From Holothuria scabra (lineage: Eukaryota > Echinodermata > Holothuroidea > Aspidochirotida > Holothuriidae), in assembly GCA_037179385.1 (NCBI GenBank), contig CM074180.1, positions 28,811,455-28,875,454 of the forward strand: a stretch of 64,000 nt of DNA, read 5' to 3'. The notes beneath the pieces are model-generated. The model was not told the DNA's origin. It did not search any database and saw only the letters and a program-made list of their open reading frames with translations. How positions within the stretch are numbered: position 1 is the stretch's first letter; every line of letters starts with the position of its first letter. Below are positions 1-12,704 of the stretch, piece after piece. The position numbers were made by a program, and so were the translations under genes.

Positions 1-517
1 CACATGAATTTTGTCGTGCATGATAGTCTACTGGGGGTGAAGATGCCGCAGATGTTAGGATCAATAACCCTTATCCCTAATTTGACCCTTAGAACGACGT
101 ATCCAAATGCAAGTAACCCCAACCCCAACATTGATCCCAAATTTCTAATAAAACACAACAGTAAAAGGGGGAAAGTTACCGGTCCCAAGAAATTTCAGAC
201 CAAATTTTTTTCATCATCGATCGGTGTTAATTCAGAAATTTTATAAATATAATTGAAGATACCAGTTTTAAGGCATGAAAAGTACAAGTTTTGGTACGGT
301 GACAAGGATCAAGTGCTAAGCAAAGGGTAGTGTGACAACAGCCCTCTCCTCGAGGACAATTTATTTACTTTTCTATTGCTCATAGAATGGAGAAAACAAC
401 TTTTAGTTCTAACGTTATACCCGAATTCGAGTCTGACACAGGCTTCACTTTTCACGAACCACAACTTAACTGTAATCTGTCATCTGTATTCAAGCTGCAT
501 GCTCGCGCACGTACGCG
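1..517. other. Unassigned intergenic sequence
   Basis: No exon, RNA gene or repeat boundary is recognisable. The 80-codon open frame starting at position 4 has low-complexity Asn/Pro/Leu composition, no domain and no splice context, so I do not call it. Confidence 0.5.
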
Positions 518-700
518 TTGTCTAACGTATCTCAGAATTCCGAGATACTAAGTCAGAATTCTGAGATAATAAGTCAGAATTCTGAGATAATAAGTCAGAA
601 TTCCGAGATAATATCTCGGAATTTCGAGATACTAAGTCAGAATTCCGAGATACTATCTCGGAATTCTGAGTTACTAAGTCAGAATTCCGAGATAATTTAA
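518..700. repeat. Tandem array of palindromic 22-23 bp units (EcoRI-site core)
   Basis: About eight units repeat the pattern AGTCAGAATTCYGAGATAATA. Every unit is centred on GAATTC, or GAATTT in one diverged copy, flanked by TCTC/GAGA, so each is itself a near-palindrome such as TCTCGGAATTCCGAGA. Adjacent units can also pair with each other. The 60-codon open frame across it, a run of SQNSEI repeats, is a by-product of the array and not a gene. Confidence 0.85.
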
Positions 701-839
701 ATGCGAATCAAAAAAAAAAATTCCACATTTTTTTTTTTGCTTGGCCCCTCTCGGCCACCGTACATGGATGACTGTACACTAAAGTGTATCTTAATTTTTT
801 CAACCTTACTGAATATGAGGATTTGAAATTCACGTAGAC

Positions 840-930
840 AATAAATGAAGACGATTAAAGGCTGATGGACCCCACTAATGGCTGTCTACAGTCACTAAAA
901 ACCAGCGCTAATCGGATTCATGTATACAGA
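840..930 (+). repeat. Dispersed repeat sharing the CCCCACTAATGG motif
   Basis: This shares a run of blocks with 41522-41610: GTAGACAAT, then GACCCCACTAATGG, then CGGATTC followed by a short AT-rich stretch. Related sequence, partly inverted, is at 27965-28200 in the kinase intron 5. No terminal repeat or duplication could be fixed, so the class is unknown. Confidence 0.5.
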
Positions 931-1330
931 CGATCCTCTTGATAATCTCACAAGAAAGGCAGATTCTTCAAACAAAATGTCACATTTTGCAATTTCCCTT
1001 GCATGAAATTTCCAATTACTATTATTTTTTCAAAATACGGTCAGCTTCGGATTTTCTAATATGACTTCAACTTACACAATTCTTATCTCAAGGAAGCCTG
1101 CGCGTTTCAAAAGGTCTGTCATAAAGTTCTATCAGTTGCTCTTAAATATAATAGCCACAGATGAACAAATATTTTCTACAACCAGAATGCAAACTGAGGT
1201 TTCGATGATTCTAATAACGACATGCTCTATCTCATCTTTCTGTATTATTTTCTGTCATTCAGTCAATTGATATCTTAATGTATTGGCAAAATACAGTTAT
1301 TTTTCGCATTTGATGATGGAAAGCCATTAT

Positions 1331-2090
1331 GCATCTACATGTATGACACTCATCCACTCTTCCTCCTTCAAAATATTGCCTGAGCAAGTTTTCTGAGTGA
1401 CCCCATATGACCTTTGATCTCCACCAAGCACAATAGCGTTCTAACTATGAATGTAATGCATCTACTGTACATACTCAGTATGATCATCCAAGTTTTCTAT
1501 CTCAAGATAGTGCCAACGAGATATTCCAGGTTTTACCTCACGTGACCTTGGCCCCCATCAAAAACAATAGGGTACGTTCCTTGACAGTAATGCATCTACA
1601 TACTAAGTATGACATTCATCCAAGATTCCTATCTCAACATATCTTGTCAACAAGGTCGTCGGGGTTTGACCCTGGTGATCCCACATGACCTTCGACCAAC
1701 ACCAAAACCAAAAGGCTTCTTCCCTTGACAATAATGCATCTACATACTTACTATGACATTCCTCAAAGTTTCCTATCTCAAGATATCGTAGTAATGGGGT
1801 CTTCTGGGTTTTACCTCTGGTGACCCTATAATGACCTTTGACCCCACCAAAAAATACGTGTCTTTCTCTGAACATAATACATCTACATACTAAGTATGAA
1901 ATTCATCCAAGTTTCCTATCTCAAGATGTCGTGTTACTGAGGTTTCTAGAGTTTAACCCCTGGTGACTCCATATGACATTTGACCCCTACAAAAAACAAT
2001 AGGGGTTTCCTCTCATTATGGGCATATATGTAACAAGTTTGAGAACATTCGTACTTTCTTTTCTTGAGATATCGTGTTAACGAGCAAAGT
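1331..2090 (+). repeat. Diverged tandem satellite, unit about 127-144 bp, five or more copies
   Basis: Units begin with GCATCTACAT at about 1331, 1458, 1592, 1735 and 1879. Each continues through CAAGTTTCCTATCTCAAGAT, a GGGTTTTACC block, a TGACCTTTGACCCC block and an AACAATAGGG block. The fifth unit degenerates into a partial copy near 2020-2090. The minus-strand open frames over this region repeat themselves with the satellite period and are not genes. Confidence 0.85.
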
Positions 2091-2094
2091 GTCA

Positions 2095-2156
2095 CAAACA
2101 CACACACACGTGCATCACCGCCCCCCCCCCCCACACACACGCGCGCACACACCCAT
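2095..2156. repeat. CA-rich microsatellite with a poly-C core
   Basis: Simple sequence: an (AC)n run, a short spacer, about a dozen C residues, then (AC)n with CG interruptions. Confidence 0.9.
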
Positions 2157-2599
2157 ATACATATATCATGAATGCATAGGTTTCTCTTTCATCGAAGCCA
2201 AAAGGGCCAAACCAATTCGAAAAAAATTTAAATTTTGAAGTAAGATAAAATAGGCCAGCCCCAAACAAACTTCAGCCGCCTCAACACTCTAGTTACACTT
2301 GCTCTGGAATGTGAGATTCTTCAATAAAACGCTTCACTTCTCCTCCAAAAAAAAAAAAATGTTTCAAAAATCTCCAACCACAATGTAGCCCTTGATTTCG
2401 AAATCTTTGTCTGAAATGTGCAGCAACTTATCAGATTTTTTAAGTTAAAATGTGCAGGTCTAACCCCTACGATCCGAGTCCCAGTCCAGTTTTTCCGTCA
2501 ATGTACTTAATTTAAAAGAAAGGACAGATTCTTCAATAAACACCTCAACTTCAAAATTTCCATATCACTTAACAGTACCGTACACAGGACTGATTTGGG

Positions 2600-2960
2600 T
2601 ATACCGTCAGTATGCTGAGTAATGCTTGGCCTGGGAGAGAGGATCTAAGGAAAAGTGTTCCTCCGCTTTGAAATCATTTGAAAAATTGGGTGTCCTTAAA
2701 TGCAATCTGGTGCTACATATGCTCCCTTTCAAGTAAAAATTGGAGTAGTCCAAAATGTCTGTGTATTTTTTGGACCTAAACAATGACTTCAGTGAAGGAG
2801 CTTTTGGGAGACAATCCCTTTCGTTTGAAAATTTTTGAGAAACCAGTTGTCCCTCCATGCTATTTGGTGTCACATATGCTACCTTTGAAGTAAAATTTGT
2901 GTTACTAAATTACGTATTGTTAGAGTCCAAAAATTGGAATTGATGAGGAGAATGCATGAC
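2600..2960 (-). repeat. Dispersed repeat, two internal sub-copies, related to 36590-36730
   Basis: Read on the minus strand, the block ATATGTAGCACCAGATTGCA, then AAGGACACCCAATTT, then TTTCAAAG matches + strand sequence at 36630-36710. A second diverged sub-copy lies at 2820-2885. No coding content is supported. Confidence 0.6.
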
Positions 2961-5900
2961 CCAGCCCCCACCCCATGATGCGTACTCCACCCAGCCAGTA
3001 AACATGCAAAAACGATTTTATCGAAGTACACTTATGGAAAATATTTGTTATAAAGGCAAAAATCGCAGTGTGCCCCTTCGTCCTTTTGCCAACTCATTGC
3101 ACGGCCCCCTGACCCACCTGTTGTGCAAACCTTAAGTTAGCCCCATCCCTGAATTTGCAACCCTGGTATGTGCGTGCAAATTGCTCAGTCTCACGAATTC
3201 GGCAGGTGCGGAAAAACGTTTAAAAAATCTCCCCGTTTCTTCATGTAAATCTCAAGGTTTGCTAGTTTGCAGGTTGGCAGGTCTGGTCTTCGATATTCGT
3301 CGCTCTTTAATATGAATACAGTTAATGGTGTGTGAAGAATATATTTTACTCTTTTATCTGTATATTGTAGCCTACAGAAAGTCAAGTAAAGGTTTTAAAG
3401 CTCAGCCTCTGAGTGAACTAATCATAGTCTAATTGAGTGGTAATTTATGGTGTTTTGGTTACGATCATGTCATACTCTCAAATGTCATCCATATATAACT
3501 GGAAGGTTTCTTCTGTGCCGTTTCACGCCTTTACTTGGCATTTGTTTGCTTCACTGTCGCTGCAATACGTGACACCTTAAACTGTGTCCATTGTGCTCCG
3601 TCCAGGCAACGCTTGCTCTTCACTAGACGGAGGGGGTCTTCAAGTAATCGATACGGAAGAATCGAATTTACGCTTCCCTAACAACGACCTTTGCCCTTCG
3701 AGACCAGCAGTCGCGCTACTTTCAGTTCCCCTCCATCCAGGTCCTACCTTGCCGGAATTTTCTCCATCTTTTACCACTGTGCTTGGAAATAGCTACTTAT
3801 TTACTTTGAGGTAAGGAAGTCTAGGTAGTTTCTCCCATATTAACATTTTACATTAAGGCCTCCTTCGTTTCTGGAAAGATTTCTGTTTATCTTACTGCTT
3901 TGCTCAATGTCAGGCCCATATACTAAGATCCTAATGTAATGGTTACATACTGGTTTGCTCCAAGTTAAACACACAATGAAGAGATCGCAACTACACCAAT
4001 TCGATTTAGAAATATTACTTGCAAATCAGAGGGCTGTCTTGCCTCTTGGGTTTGCTTAAACAGCTTCAGAATAAATGTCAAAATGTCACCCTATGGCACA
4101 AACACTTGCTGCTATATACTCATATAATGTGACTACGCATTGTATGTAATGATATATACAGTATAGGGCTATGTGGTAGAATGTGACAGGGATAACTATA
4201 ATCATATCTGGTAAGAATGGAAGTTATATACAAGTCTGATATAATTCAAATTCTGTGCAAATACGTTTGACAGAAAAGAGACGTCGGAAAAAGGTATTAT
4301 GCGAAGGATGCTGGAAGACAGAACGGCAAAACTGTCAATAAGTAACGATGTTTGCAAATAGCTGAGCAGAACCAATTTTATATGTGACCAAAGTTAAATT
4401 GAATCTGACAATTCTAGCAGTTTTGAAGTTGAATTGAAACTATAACTAGATCTGATTCACTGCTTGCCTCGATTACTTCTGTTTCATCTCGTAACCTAGC
4501 ATCAATGTAAGACGCTTACAAGGGAGTTCCGTTACATTTGCCTGGTTAAACGATAAAAATATACCGTGCCGCGCTCTATAAGTCCGGCAACTCATAAGGA
4601 AATAGTTTTAATGGCCTATTAGTCGACAAAAATGGAACAGAACACATGTGATCCAAACAAAAAGATATGATTACATCTGTTTTTATAGGAATCGACACTT
4701 CTCGACTCCATCTTGATATTGCTAAGGAGAGAGAGAGATGCTAAAACTGTGAATGACAATATCATTTTCAATTTTTTACGAGCAAAAGTTTTCCCCATGG
4801 CCGCCTTGACCATGGGTCTTGATCCACCCTTGGTGGGAAACCGCAGGCCCCAGTGGTCTTAATGTTCTCTTACAATTATCTGATTATAATACCATGACTT
4901 ATTTTGCAACTCTGGCTCAAAAGCCAGTGTTCCCGACTTGCCACCCTTTTCTGTGCAATCAATCGACAACGGTAAGAGAATACTCACGTTCACATGTCCG
5001 TTTTGTCATAAAGAAGTGTTTTATCCCTCTCAGGACCGTATTTTTTTATAAAAAAAAAGTCTGAAAATTCAGAATAAAAAAGAATGAAACACAAAGAGAT
5101 TACAGAAAAAGTGCTAGAAACCTTTGGAACTTGTGTTGCCACCACTTTTTCTGTATATCTTTATACATTTCTGTATTTTCTATTTTACACATTTACGTCA
5201 TATTTTACAGTGCGTGTCCATGTGGAACACTGTGAAAAATTCTTGATTACCCTCCCCTACAATCACATAAACATTTATTATTCTTCTCTGAGTTTCTATA
5301 CTTTGGGTCAGAAAGTGTCCAGGTATCAGCAGGCAGGGGCCTTCTATTGTGTGAGAAAATTTTGCCAGTTACTGTGTTACATACAGTAGAATGAATCCTT
5401 CTACAGAAGAGAGGGGAAGAGAGAGGGTGGGAAGAATATCAAACGACCGTGCTACATCTTTTATAGGAGCATTGTGCAAAAATATTTTTCCGGGGGACCC
5501 AGCTTGGGGAGGCAAAAACTTAAGTATGTGCAATAACGAACTGATTTTTTTCCCGGGCGATATTGCAATCATGATGGTTGTTGTAATTGTATTTTAACTG
5601 TTTATCGATGATTATTTTACCAATTTTTTAAACCTGAAGTGCTTCCAATTGCATTTAAAAAAAAAAAACTTTTATGACACTTTGTTTTGGGGGGAGAGGA
5701 GGGAGGGGGCTATAACTTCTAGGGCCCAAAGGAACACGACGTCCTTGCTCTTTTAGCGATTCGTCAAGTTATCATATACACTGCTATTCATATTTTTTAT
5801 CGATTTTCGAAAGCCAAGAAGAGAAAGGCTTGCGTAGCGTCTCTGCAGCTGCCTCCCTCTAAAGTTGCCTCTCCTCCAGTCCTCAGGTTTTTGTTTTGTC

Positions 5901-6670
5901 GTGCATGAATGCCCTGAACGAAAAGCTTGGCCCGTCTGGCTAAGATAAGGGTGGTTACGATTCAGGATGTTTTCTCCCATAGAAGGAACAGGAAAACTCG
6001 TACGTGTGTCAAATTGCCACACACTTGATAAGTGTGGTCTTATGGGACAACTTCAAAATGTGATATTTCCTGGCAACTGAGAATCAAAGCCTATAGAGCG
6101 GCTTTGGGACCCAGGTGATGGGATGAAAGTGGGAAATTCCCCTCCTTCTATTCCAGCATGTCAAAAGTATGCTCCTACGATTTAAAAATCTTCCATTTAC
6201 GGGCCGTGGCGTCGCTACGGGGCACGGGCGGGCATCCCCCAGATTTTGTCCTTGCCCCTCCCTTAGTTAATTAAGTTAGGATTTGGTTTAATCGAAAAAT
6301 AATTTACCTATATAATTTTTCATTGAGAGATATGCTAAACCTCAGAACTTCTGGGGCTTCGACCCTGAACCATCCTGAACCATCCTAGGAACGGTCGCAC
6401 TTTGGGCTCGGTTTCGCGTTGCACCCGAAAATTTTGCCCCCTAACATTATCCTTTGTCCTTAGTTTGCCCCCATTTAAGTACGATTTATTTGACTCTAGA
6501 ATAGTAATTTCACCATCCTGCTCACCCTTAGTGCTACACTCATCAGTCTTGCATCCATCAAGGTTCTCGCGGACCCAGTTATCCAACCATATCCTGGTTA
6601 AACAAGTTCAACAGGCAGAAATATTGATAACATTTATTTCGTGGAAATTCGTGGAAAATTCTACCACACC
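2961..6670. other. Unassigned intergenic sequence with one weak exon candidate
   Basis: No confident gene. At 3584-3814 a 76-codon open frame runs to GAG|GTAAGG at about 3812, a good donor, but the protein (Pro/Ser-rich) is not recognised and no acceptor or partner exon was found. Elsewhere I see AT-rich sequence and simple tracts only. Confidence 0.4.
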
Positions 6671-6886
6671 AATTTAAATTAGTATAGTAGACAGTCCTGT
6701 TTCATAATTGGCTCGTGGTGATCATGTGACAATGGTTTCTTCTTCTAGCAATTGTGAAATTTACTTGGAGTTAGTGCTTAGTTTGCCTTTGATTATGAAA
6801 GACACTTCGAAGGGAAATAAGAAGAAAATTGCGAGATCTAACTGTTGCTTCATAATAAATATTGAGTGACTGCTCCGACCTTTAAA
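6671..6886 (+). mobile_element. MITE family copy (left end eroded)
   Basis: It matches the family defined at 11624-11910: AGTATAGTAGACAGTCCTG near the left, GAAATAAGAAGAAAATTG in the middle, and the right terminus TGACTGCTCC followed by GACCTTTAAA. The left terminal repeat is not recognisable. Confidence 0.7.
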
Positions 6887-8628
6887 CATTACAATCTCTA
6901 CTCTTTACCAGGAATTAAATTGACCTCTCATATTTTATCTTCATAGCAGGTGTTGAATATATACTTCTCTCTTGGAGCCTCATACCCTAGCACCTTCAAA
7001 CAATGACACAAATCGGCCAGTTTTCCTGTTATCTGGGTTGGTTGTTCAATAAGGGAATTAAGCTGTCGGCTATCCAGTGCTGCACGGACTTTCATAATAC
7101 GGAACTGTCCGCGCGCTAGCCCGTCCCCTGCAGGAAAACTGTCACCCCTAGCAATAGCAAATATTAGTATTGTCTCAATTCATTTTTAGCATATTTTGAC
7201 ATCTCCAAAATAATTTTCCAACCCTAAAAGCCAGGGGAGTCTATTCTAAGGCAGGAGGACAACTGCAACACCAGTGTGAAAATATTGGGGCAAAAATATC
7301 GTTTTGCGGTCCCCAATACTTCAGGCAGATTAATTAAAAAGCACCAAAGCAAAATTCATTGTTGTGGTGAACCGTTTGATAACTTAAAATCTCAAAGTAA
7401 GGGCTTCAAGAAACGCCGTCTATTTGAGGCCTTTTAAAGTACTAAAACTCATTTATTATGTGCCATCTTTCTATATCTTGTGTATATACGTGTCAGTGTG
7501 AGTGTGCATGCGTGTTCGGTACTTCGGTTGTTTGTGTGCGTATGTGTGTGCGCTCGCGTTCGTTTGTGTGGGTGGATTGCTAACAGAAGAGTTGGTCCGG
7601 GACACGATCCAGGGATTCATTGTTGGAAAGTAGTCTTTCCTCCCGATCCACAAACCAGATAGACTCCCTGTTCAAAGTTAATCGTCCCCCTCCTTCGGTA
7701 CGGTACGGTATATTTTCTACCCATAGACCTGAGTGTCAGAGTGTGTGAGAGTGACCGTGACTCTGACTCAGACTTTGGCCAGTTTAATATGTAATATGAT
7801 CATGTTGGAATGAAGATAGATTTCTCTGAAATAAAAACGCGGCACTTTTTACTTGGTTTAATATAAAACCAGCAATATTCATAGACAGTAATGCTAGTAA
7901 ACCCCCCATACTCACCTTGGTTACGCTCTTGCTAAGCTAGTCAGCTTACTTGTCAGGTAAGTCAACCTAACGGTTTTACGGTTAGAGTCTGACCACAAGG
8001 TTACTAACATCTTAGAATTCTAACCATTGAGCTACTTCACGTAACCTACAAGCATCAAACCAGTTAAAAACTCTTTTAACCCTAATTCCTTTGTTATTCT
8101 TAAAGCTGTTTACATTCTATTGTTCTGTTTCCTTCGCGATAAAGTAAGCAGAGCACAACAACTAGGCCTATTTAGTATGGCTTTAAGGCCCATCGGCTGT
8201 ACGCATCCATGTAAACTTGGTAGCTATTGTCACACTGTTGGCTGGTATTGATCTTCCTCTTCGACAGGATTTTAGTATTGTGTGGGTCCATTCTTTATTG
8301 CTTGTCGTAAATCGAGTACTGTACCGTTTTGTTGCTAGACACCAGTAATTCTAATTAGTTAGGTTAGAGAGCCCTTTTCCTTAAAACAAACTCAATTAGT
8401 TGTGGGAGGTAAATTTACATAACGTCTAGCATACTTCAACACACAACACACGACATAACTTTGATCAAAGATTGAGCCAATAACGTAACATATATCAAGG
8501 AATGTTGGGAAACTTAAATTGTGAGGAATTCTAAGGGCAAAAGCAGTTAATCCAAAATTTGAAACAACAATAGCATAGGCTACTGCTTAACTATATATTT
8601 CAGTTTGGGGGACCGTCTTTCTCTAATG
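6887..8628. other. Unassigned intergenic sequence with GT-rich microsatellite
   Basis: A GT-rich simple stretch lies at about 7477-7570. The two opposed 60-codon frames there are by-products of it. Apart from the tRNA-like segment at 7978-8041 no feature is recognised. Confidence 0.45.
7978..8041 (-). repeat. tRNA-like fragment, probably a SINE head or tRNA pseudogene
   Basis: On the minus strand, GAAGTAGCTCAATGGTTAGA contains a perfect A-box-like TAGCTCAATGG. The expected B box about 35 nt further on is poor (GGTCAGACTCT), and the cloverleaf cannot be closed. It is therefore not a functional tRNA; a decayed tRNA-derived SINE is the simplest reading. Confidence 0.35.
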
Positions 8629-8886
8629 TTAAAGGTAAAGCGTAGTCCCCCAAACTTATTTTGAAGAAAAAGCTAAATAACTATTTTCATCTTATTTCTC
8701 TTCAAAGTATCTTTAATTACATTTTATGACTTAACTATTGCACATTCAAGGTAAACCAAGCAGTATTTCTGGTAAATTTCACATTTGAAGAGAAAAAACA
8801 TTGTCACATGACTCCCAACAGCCAATCATGAAACTGGACAGTCTACTACACTTCTTCGATTTGGGATGACTGTTCCTGCCCTTTAA
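8629..8886 (-). mobile_element. MITE family copy, 258 bp
   Basis: It begins TTAAAGGTAAAGCGTAGTCC and ends GACTGTTCCTGCCCTTTAA, an inverted pair. The inside is the reverse complement of the copy at 11624-11910, including CTTATTTCTCTTCAAAGTA and ACAGTCTACTACACTTC. There is no coding capacity. Confidence 0.85.
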
Positions 8887-9336
8887 GCAACCAAGAATGA
8901 TCATACCAATACTCGTCACATAATGAGGCAAATGCCACAGTAGACTACCTAGTTCTCATCCCTCACTTCGTTTGGACCCCAAGCTAACTATATATTCGTG
9001 TTTACCTACAACCCTGGTTCAAAGTACCTCATGAGGTTTAAACAATATGGGAAACCGGGAACAATAGCACAAGGCTTAGGTTTTTAAAGGTAACTGTGAA
9101 TAACAATTTAAAGAAGTAGTGCCACTACACCATTGTGACAAGGACCAATCGCATAAAGAGGTAGTCAGATGATGAGGTTTTACTGCTCGGTTTCTTGGTT
9201 TCAGTAGAGCAAGCTCGGACTTTTTTCAGTGAAGACTAGTCACTGAAGGAAGGAGTAAAGTGTGAGTATTTCACAAGTCACGAGTCTTTGAAGAAATTAA
9301 TGATTGATTTGCTCACAAGATACATCTTGACATATA

Positions 9337-11463
9337 CAAAGCTACCCGGGGGGGGGGGCTTGGGGGCTTCAGCCCTGCCCCCAGCAGCCCCCACTGATGA
9401 CCTAGGGCATGACATAGATACACTTGGGAGAGACCCACTCTGAATGTCGGAATAGATTCAGGTAGAATGTCACCCTGGTCACAAGATTCATATCTTCAGA
9501 ATCTCTTGAATTTACTCGTCGGGTTTCTGGATGGATAATTTTCTAGCCGATTTTGAGTGGCCGAAATTGGCTACCTTGGTGTGGATTACAGTCGTTCAAA
9601 AGGGTGCCACTAGCATGGTTCCTATGATCTGGCCTGTTTTTATCTCCTGTGGGGATTTTTTCAACTCGTGGGAATGCACAAATTTGTTCCAAAACAATAC
9701 TTGGTGTGGTGGGTAGAATATTTGAGTCAAATTTGGTTGGAAGGAATTTGCACTTTGCGCAGCCAGTGCCGCCAGTCATTGGCCACTGCAACTTGAACCA
9801 AACCCATGTTGGGTCAATGCAGTCTCAAGGGTCACAATCTACCCACTGTAACCTCACATGACCTCACTTTGTTTTTGGGTGGAGTGGACAAACCCAGTGA
9901 CGTAAGAGACGGGGCAAGGGGAAGACTGTCCCCAAATATCCGCAAAATCTTGAATTGGACAGGAATTTGGGAGAAATTTGGGCCGGAATTTGGAACAAAT
10001 TCGGGAAGCCCCTCAATTTTGAGAATATTGGCATTATTTTTTAGAAAATTTATTAATGTGGCCGAAATCTTAAAACTGCCCAAAAAAGGAAAGAAACGTC
10101 ATATAGACACAGTAAAATTTTGATGAAAAATGAACAAAATTCCAAAAATTAGCTATACTTTTGGGCAGGGCAAAAAACTATTATTTGTGACTTTACTTCA
10201 CAGATTATCACAATACAATGTCCAAAATGGTTGAATATCCAAATTCCTTTGAGCATTTGCCCTAAAATAGAAAAGTATCATAGTAAGGAGAAGCATAGTT
10301 AAGAAAAATCAAACAGATAAAAAAAATTGCGACACGTCTGGGAAGCCTGTGGCTTAAAAGACATGGACACCGCAATCATTCTTGGGCCTTTTTTAAACCT
10401 TCTGTAACACAATGGCCCAAATGGCCTATTTTTTTAATAGCTTCAAATCTTTGCCCGAAAAACAGAAAACGCTATATTTAAAGAAGACTTTTCATGGAAA
10501 ATAACAAAGATCTGCTACACATTTGGGTAGCATGTGAAAAAATGATTTTAATCATCCCTACTTCATACTGTAGTCTAGAAAAATATGGTTAAATATTCGG
10601 GCGAAGGTTTAAATAATTCTGTTCAATAGCCAAATTAATTCAACAGACACAGAAGAGTGTTCAGTTGCAGTGCCTAAAAGTTTGCCATCTATCCTGCCCC
10701 GAGAGCCAAATGTGGGCAATGTTTATGAAAACCAGGTAATTTGTTTTCAAATGGATACTTTAATGATGTAGTGTGAATGTCTGCCTGAAAATCATTCAAA
10801 CACATCTTGTAATGTGAAAGTTTTTTCAAAAGTAAAATCATTTATAGACGGGAGTTCGGGCAATCACACAATTCCATTTATACATATTGAATTTACCCAA
10901 AAGTTGCAATAGAGTTAAATTTATTAGCATGTTTTCAATTCCCCTTCATAGTTTTCCTCCGAAAATATGCAATACAATTTCATCCATTGGTAGTGGCACA
11001 TTTTATCTGGTAATATTTTGATCAAAATAGCAACCGCTTAGATCCCTCTTTAAGCCTGGAGGATGCTATTTTTCGACTGTCTAAGGGATCCGATATTTCA
11101 ACATTTTCTGTACGCTTCGGGCCAAAAAATGGTGGCGCTCCGCTTAGTCTTAGTTTATTTGCAATTGAGAACATAAAATAGTGACTGCTTAGATCCCTTT
11201 TTTAAGCCTGTGAAATGTCATTTTTGACTGTCTGAGAGGTGCGAATTTCAAATTTTCTAGATGCTCCGCGCCAACTAGTGGTGGCTCTCAGCTTTGATTG
11301 GCTTTCGGGCAGAATGACATTTGAGGTGTTAAAATCCAAAATTTTCTTTGTAGGTTCCATGCCAGTTGGTGGTGGCGCTAAGCTTAGATAGTGAACACCA
11401 AACCCCTAACAAAAGTATCCTCCCCCATTTACCCCCACGAGAAAAATCCTAGCTACGTCACTG
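9337..11463 (+). mobile_element. Large non-autonomous repeat, copy A (hAT-like right end)
   Basis: This is a direct-orientation diverged copy of 14050-16885. The shared order is CGTCGGGTTTCTGGATGG, then CTACCTTGGTGT, then a ...GGGAAGCCTGTGGCTTAAAA block, then three copies of the GGTGGCGCTCCGCTTAG module near 11110-11393. It ends in CCTAGCTACGTCACTG, like the hAT-type right ends elsewhere in the window. The left end, a G-rich tract after GCTACCC, is diverged and no target-site duplication was found. The short open frames inside are not conserved between the two copies, so it looks non-coding. Confidence 0.65.
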
Positions 11464-11623
11464 GATATAGCCTATAGTTTAAAACGGCGGATATATTCGA
11501 TTTGCCTCGCGGTATGTTTAGAAGTTCCAATTGAGAGCAGTCTGTGGATGACTGAATTAGAGAAACTGCTCCGCCGCTATTTGTTGACAAGAATCCAAGA
11601 TGCATCTTGACGCATGGAACTTT

Positions 11624-11910
11624 TTAAAGGGCAAGAGCAGTCACCCCAACTTGTATTAGTGTAGTAGACTGTCCTGTTCCATGATTGGCTGTTGAGAGTC
11701 ATGAGACATTTTTTCTTCTCAAATGCAAAATTTACCAGAAATAATTTCCTGGATCACTTTGAATATGCATTAGGTAAGTCATAAAATATGATGAAAATAT
11801 ACTTTTGAAAGGAATATGAAAGATACATTGAAGAGAAATAAGAAGAAAATTGTGATTAGTGAGCTGTTGCTTCAAAGTAAGTTTTGGGGGACTGCTCTTG
11901 ACCTTTTAAA
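11624..11910 (+). mobile_element. MITE, best-preserved copy of the family, 287 bp
   Basis: Terminal inverted repeats of about 27 bp can be read: the left end is TTTAAAGGGCAAGAGCAGTC and the right end reads GACTGCTCTTGACCTTTTAAA. The termini continue inward as CCCCAACTT and its complement. The interior is AT-rich and non-coding; the frame at 11816-12031 runs out of the element into flank. TTTAAA at both ends suggests an AT-rich target, but the exact duplication cannot be separated from the terminal repeat. Confidence 0.85.
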
Positions 11911-12704
11911 CTGGAAATATTTCCGATCTGAGCATATAGGTGTGTGGAAACCCGATATAGGCCTACTTCAATCGAGAAAGTCTGGTGTAGTACCCATGGG
12001 AATGCATATGAACGCAAACTCATGGACATGATACAATATTTAGTGAATCATTGTTATGATTCCACATGTTATAATGTGCATCTGCAAATAAACGAATGTG
12101 TACGTCGTCACACGTTTTCTTTGTCAGCCTAGTGAGTGATGGACTTGTTAGTGAGTGATGAATTCCGCGGGGGTAACCCGCAGGTAATTCATTCTATTCC
12201 AATGTCTACGGCTTGTGCCTATAAAACAATCTTGAACTTTGAACTCTGCGCTGCATAGACATCCACGATTCAAACAATTTCACTGGAGCGATATACGGTG
12301 TGTTTGGATGAGTTTGCCTCACGGCTGGTTGCCTGGTACCGGTAATCCTGTGACGGAGCGAACTTCTCAGAAAAGTTTGAACACATTTATACTTGTATGT
12401 AGGCTACGCAACAAATTTCCTTTCGTGCCTTTAACAAAGGTTATAATGTTTTTATTTTCTGACTCTATGTTTAGGTGTATGGTTACCCTATTGGTTTTCA
12501 TTTCATGTTCTTCATTACATACGCTGTAAGTTAGATATGATGTTTTATTCAACTAAATTATTTTATTTGCTATTATTTAGTCACAGTTACCTTTTCGAAC
12601 GTATTATTTCATTGTTATCCGTCGCCTTATGATGTAACAAATAGGTTACACTGTAGACGCATTGTGTATTCCAGGGTTTCAACAATCTGTTCGGTGTTTT
12701 TTAT
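11911..12704. other. Unassigned sequence with a short GC-rich hairpin
   Basis: A small stem (CCGCGGG / CCCGCAGG) lies at 12168-12186. The frames at 12239-12529 and its antisense have no recognisable domain or splice context. Confidence 0.4.

Noticed and set aside
518..700. CRISPR-like appearance of regular repeats
   Set aside because: Units are contiguous palindromes without unique spacers, and the DNA is animal nuclear sequence.
1603..1875. 90-codon minus-strand frame
   Set aside because: Its peptide repeats itself with the satellite period, so it is a by-product of the tandem array.
7978..8041. Functional tRNA gene
   Set aside because: A good A box but a poor B box and no closable acceptor or anticodon stems.
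9329..11471. Search for an 8-bp duplication around repeat copy A
   Set aside because: GATATAGC after the right end has no match before the degenerate left end, so I do not claim a delimited insertion.
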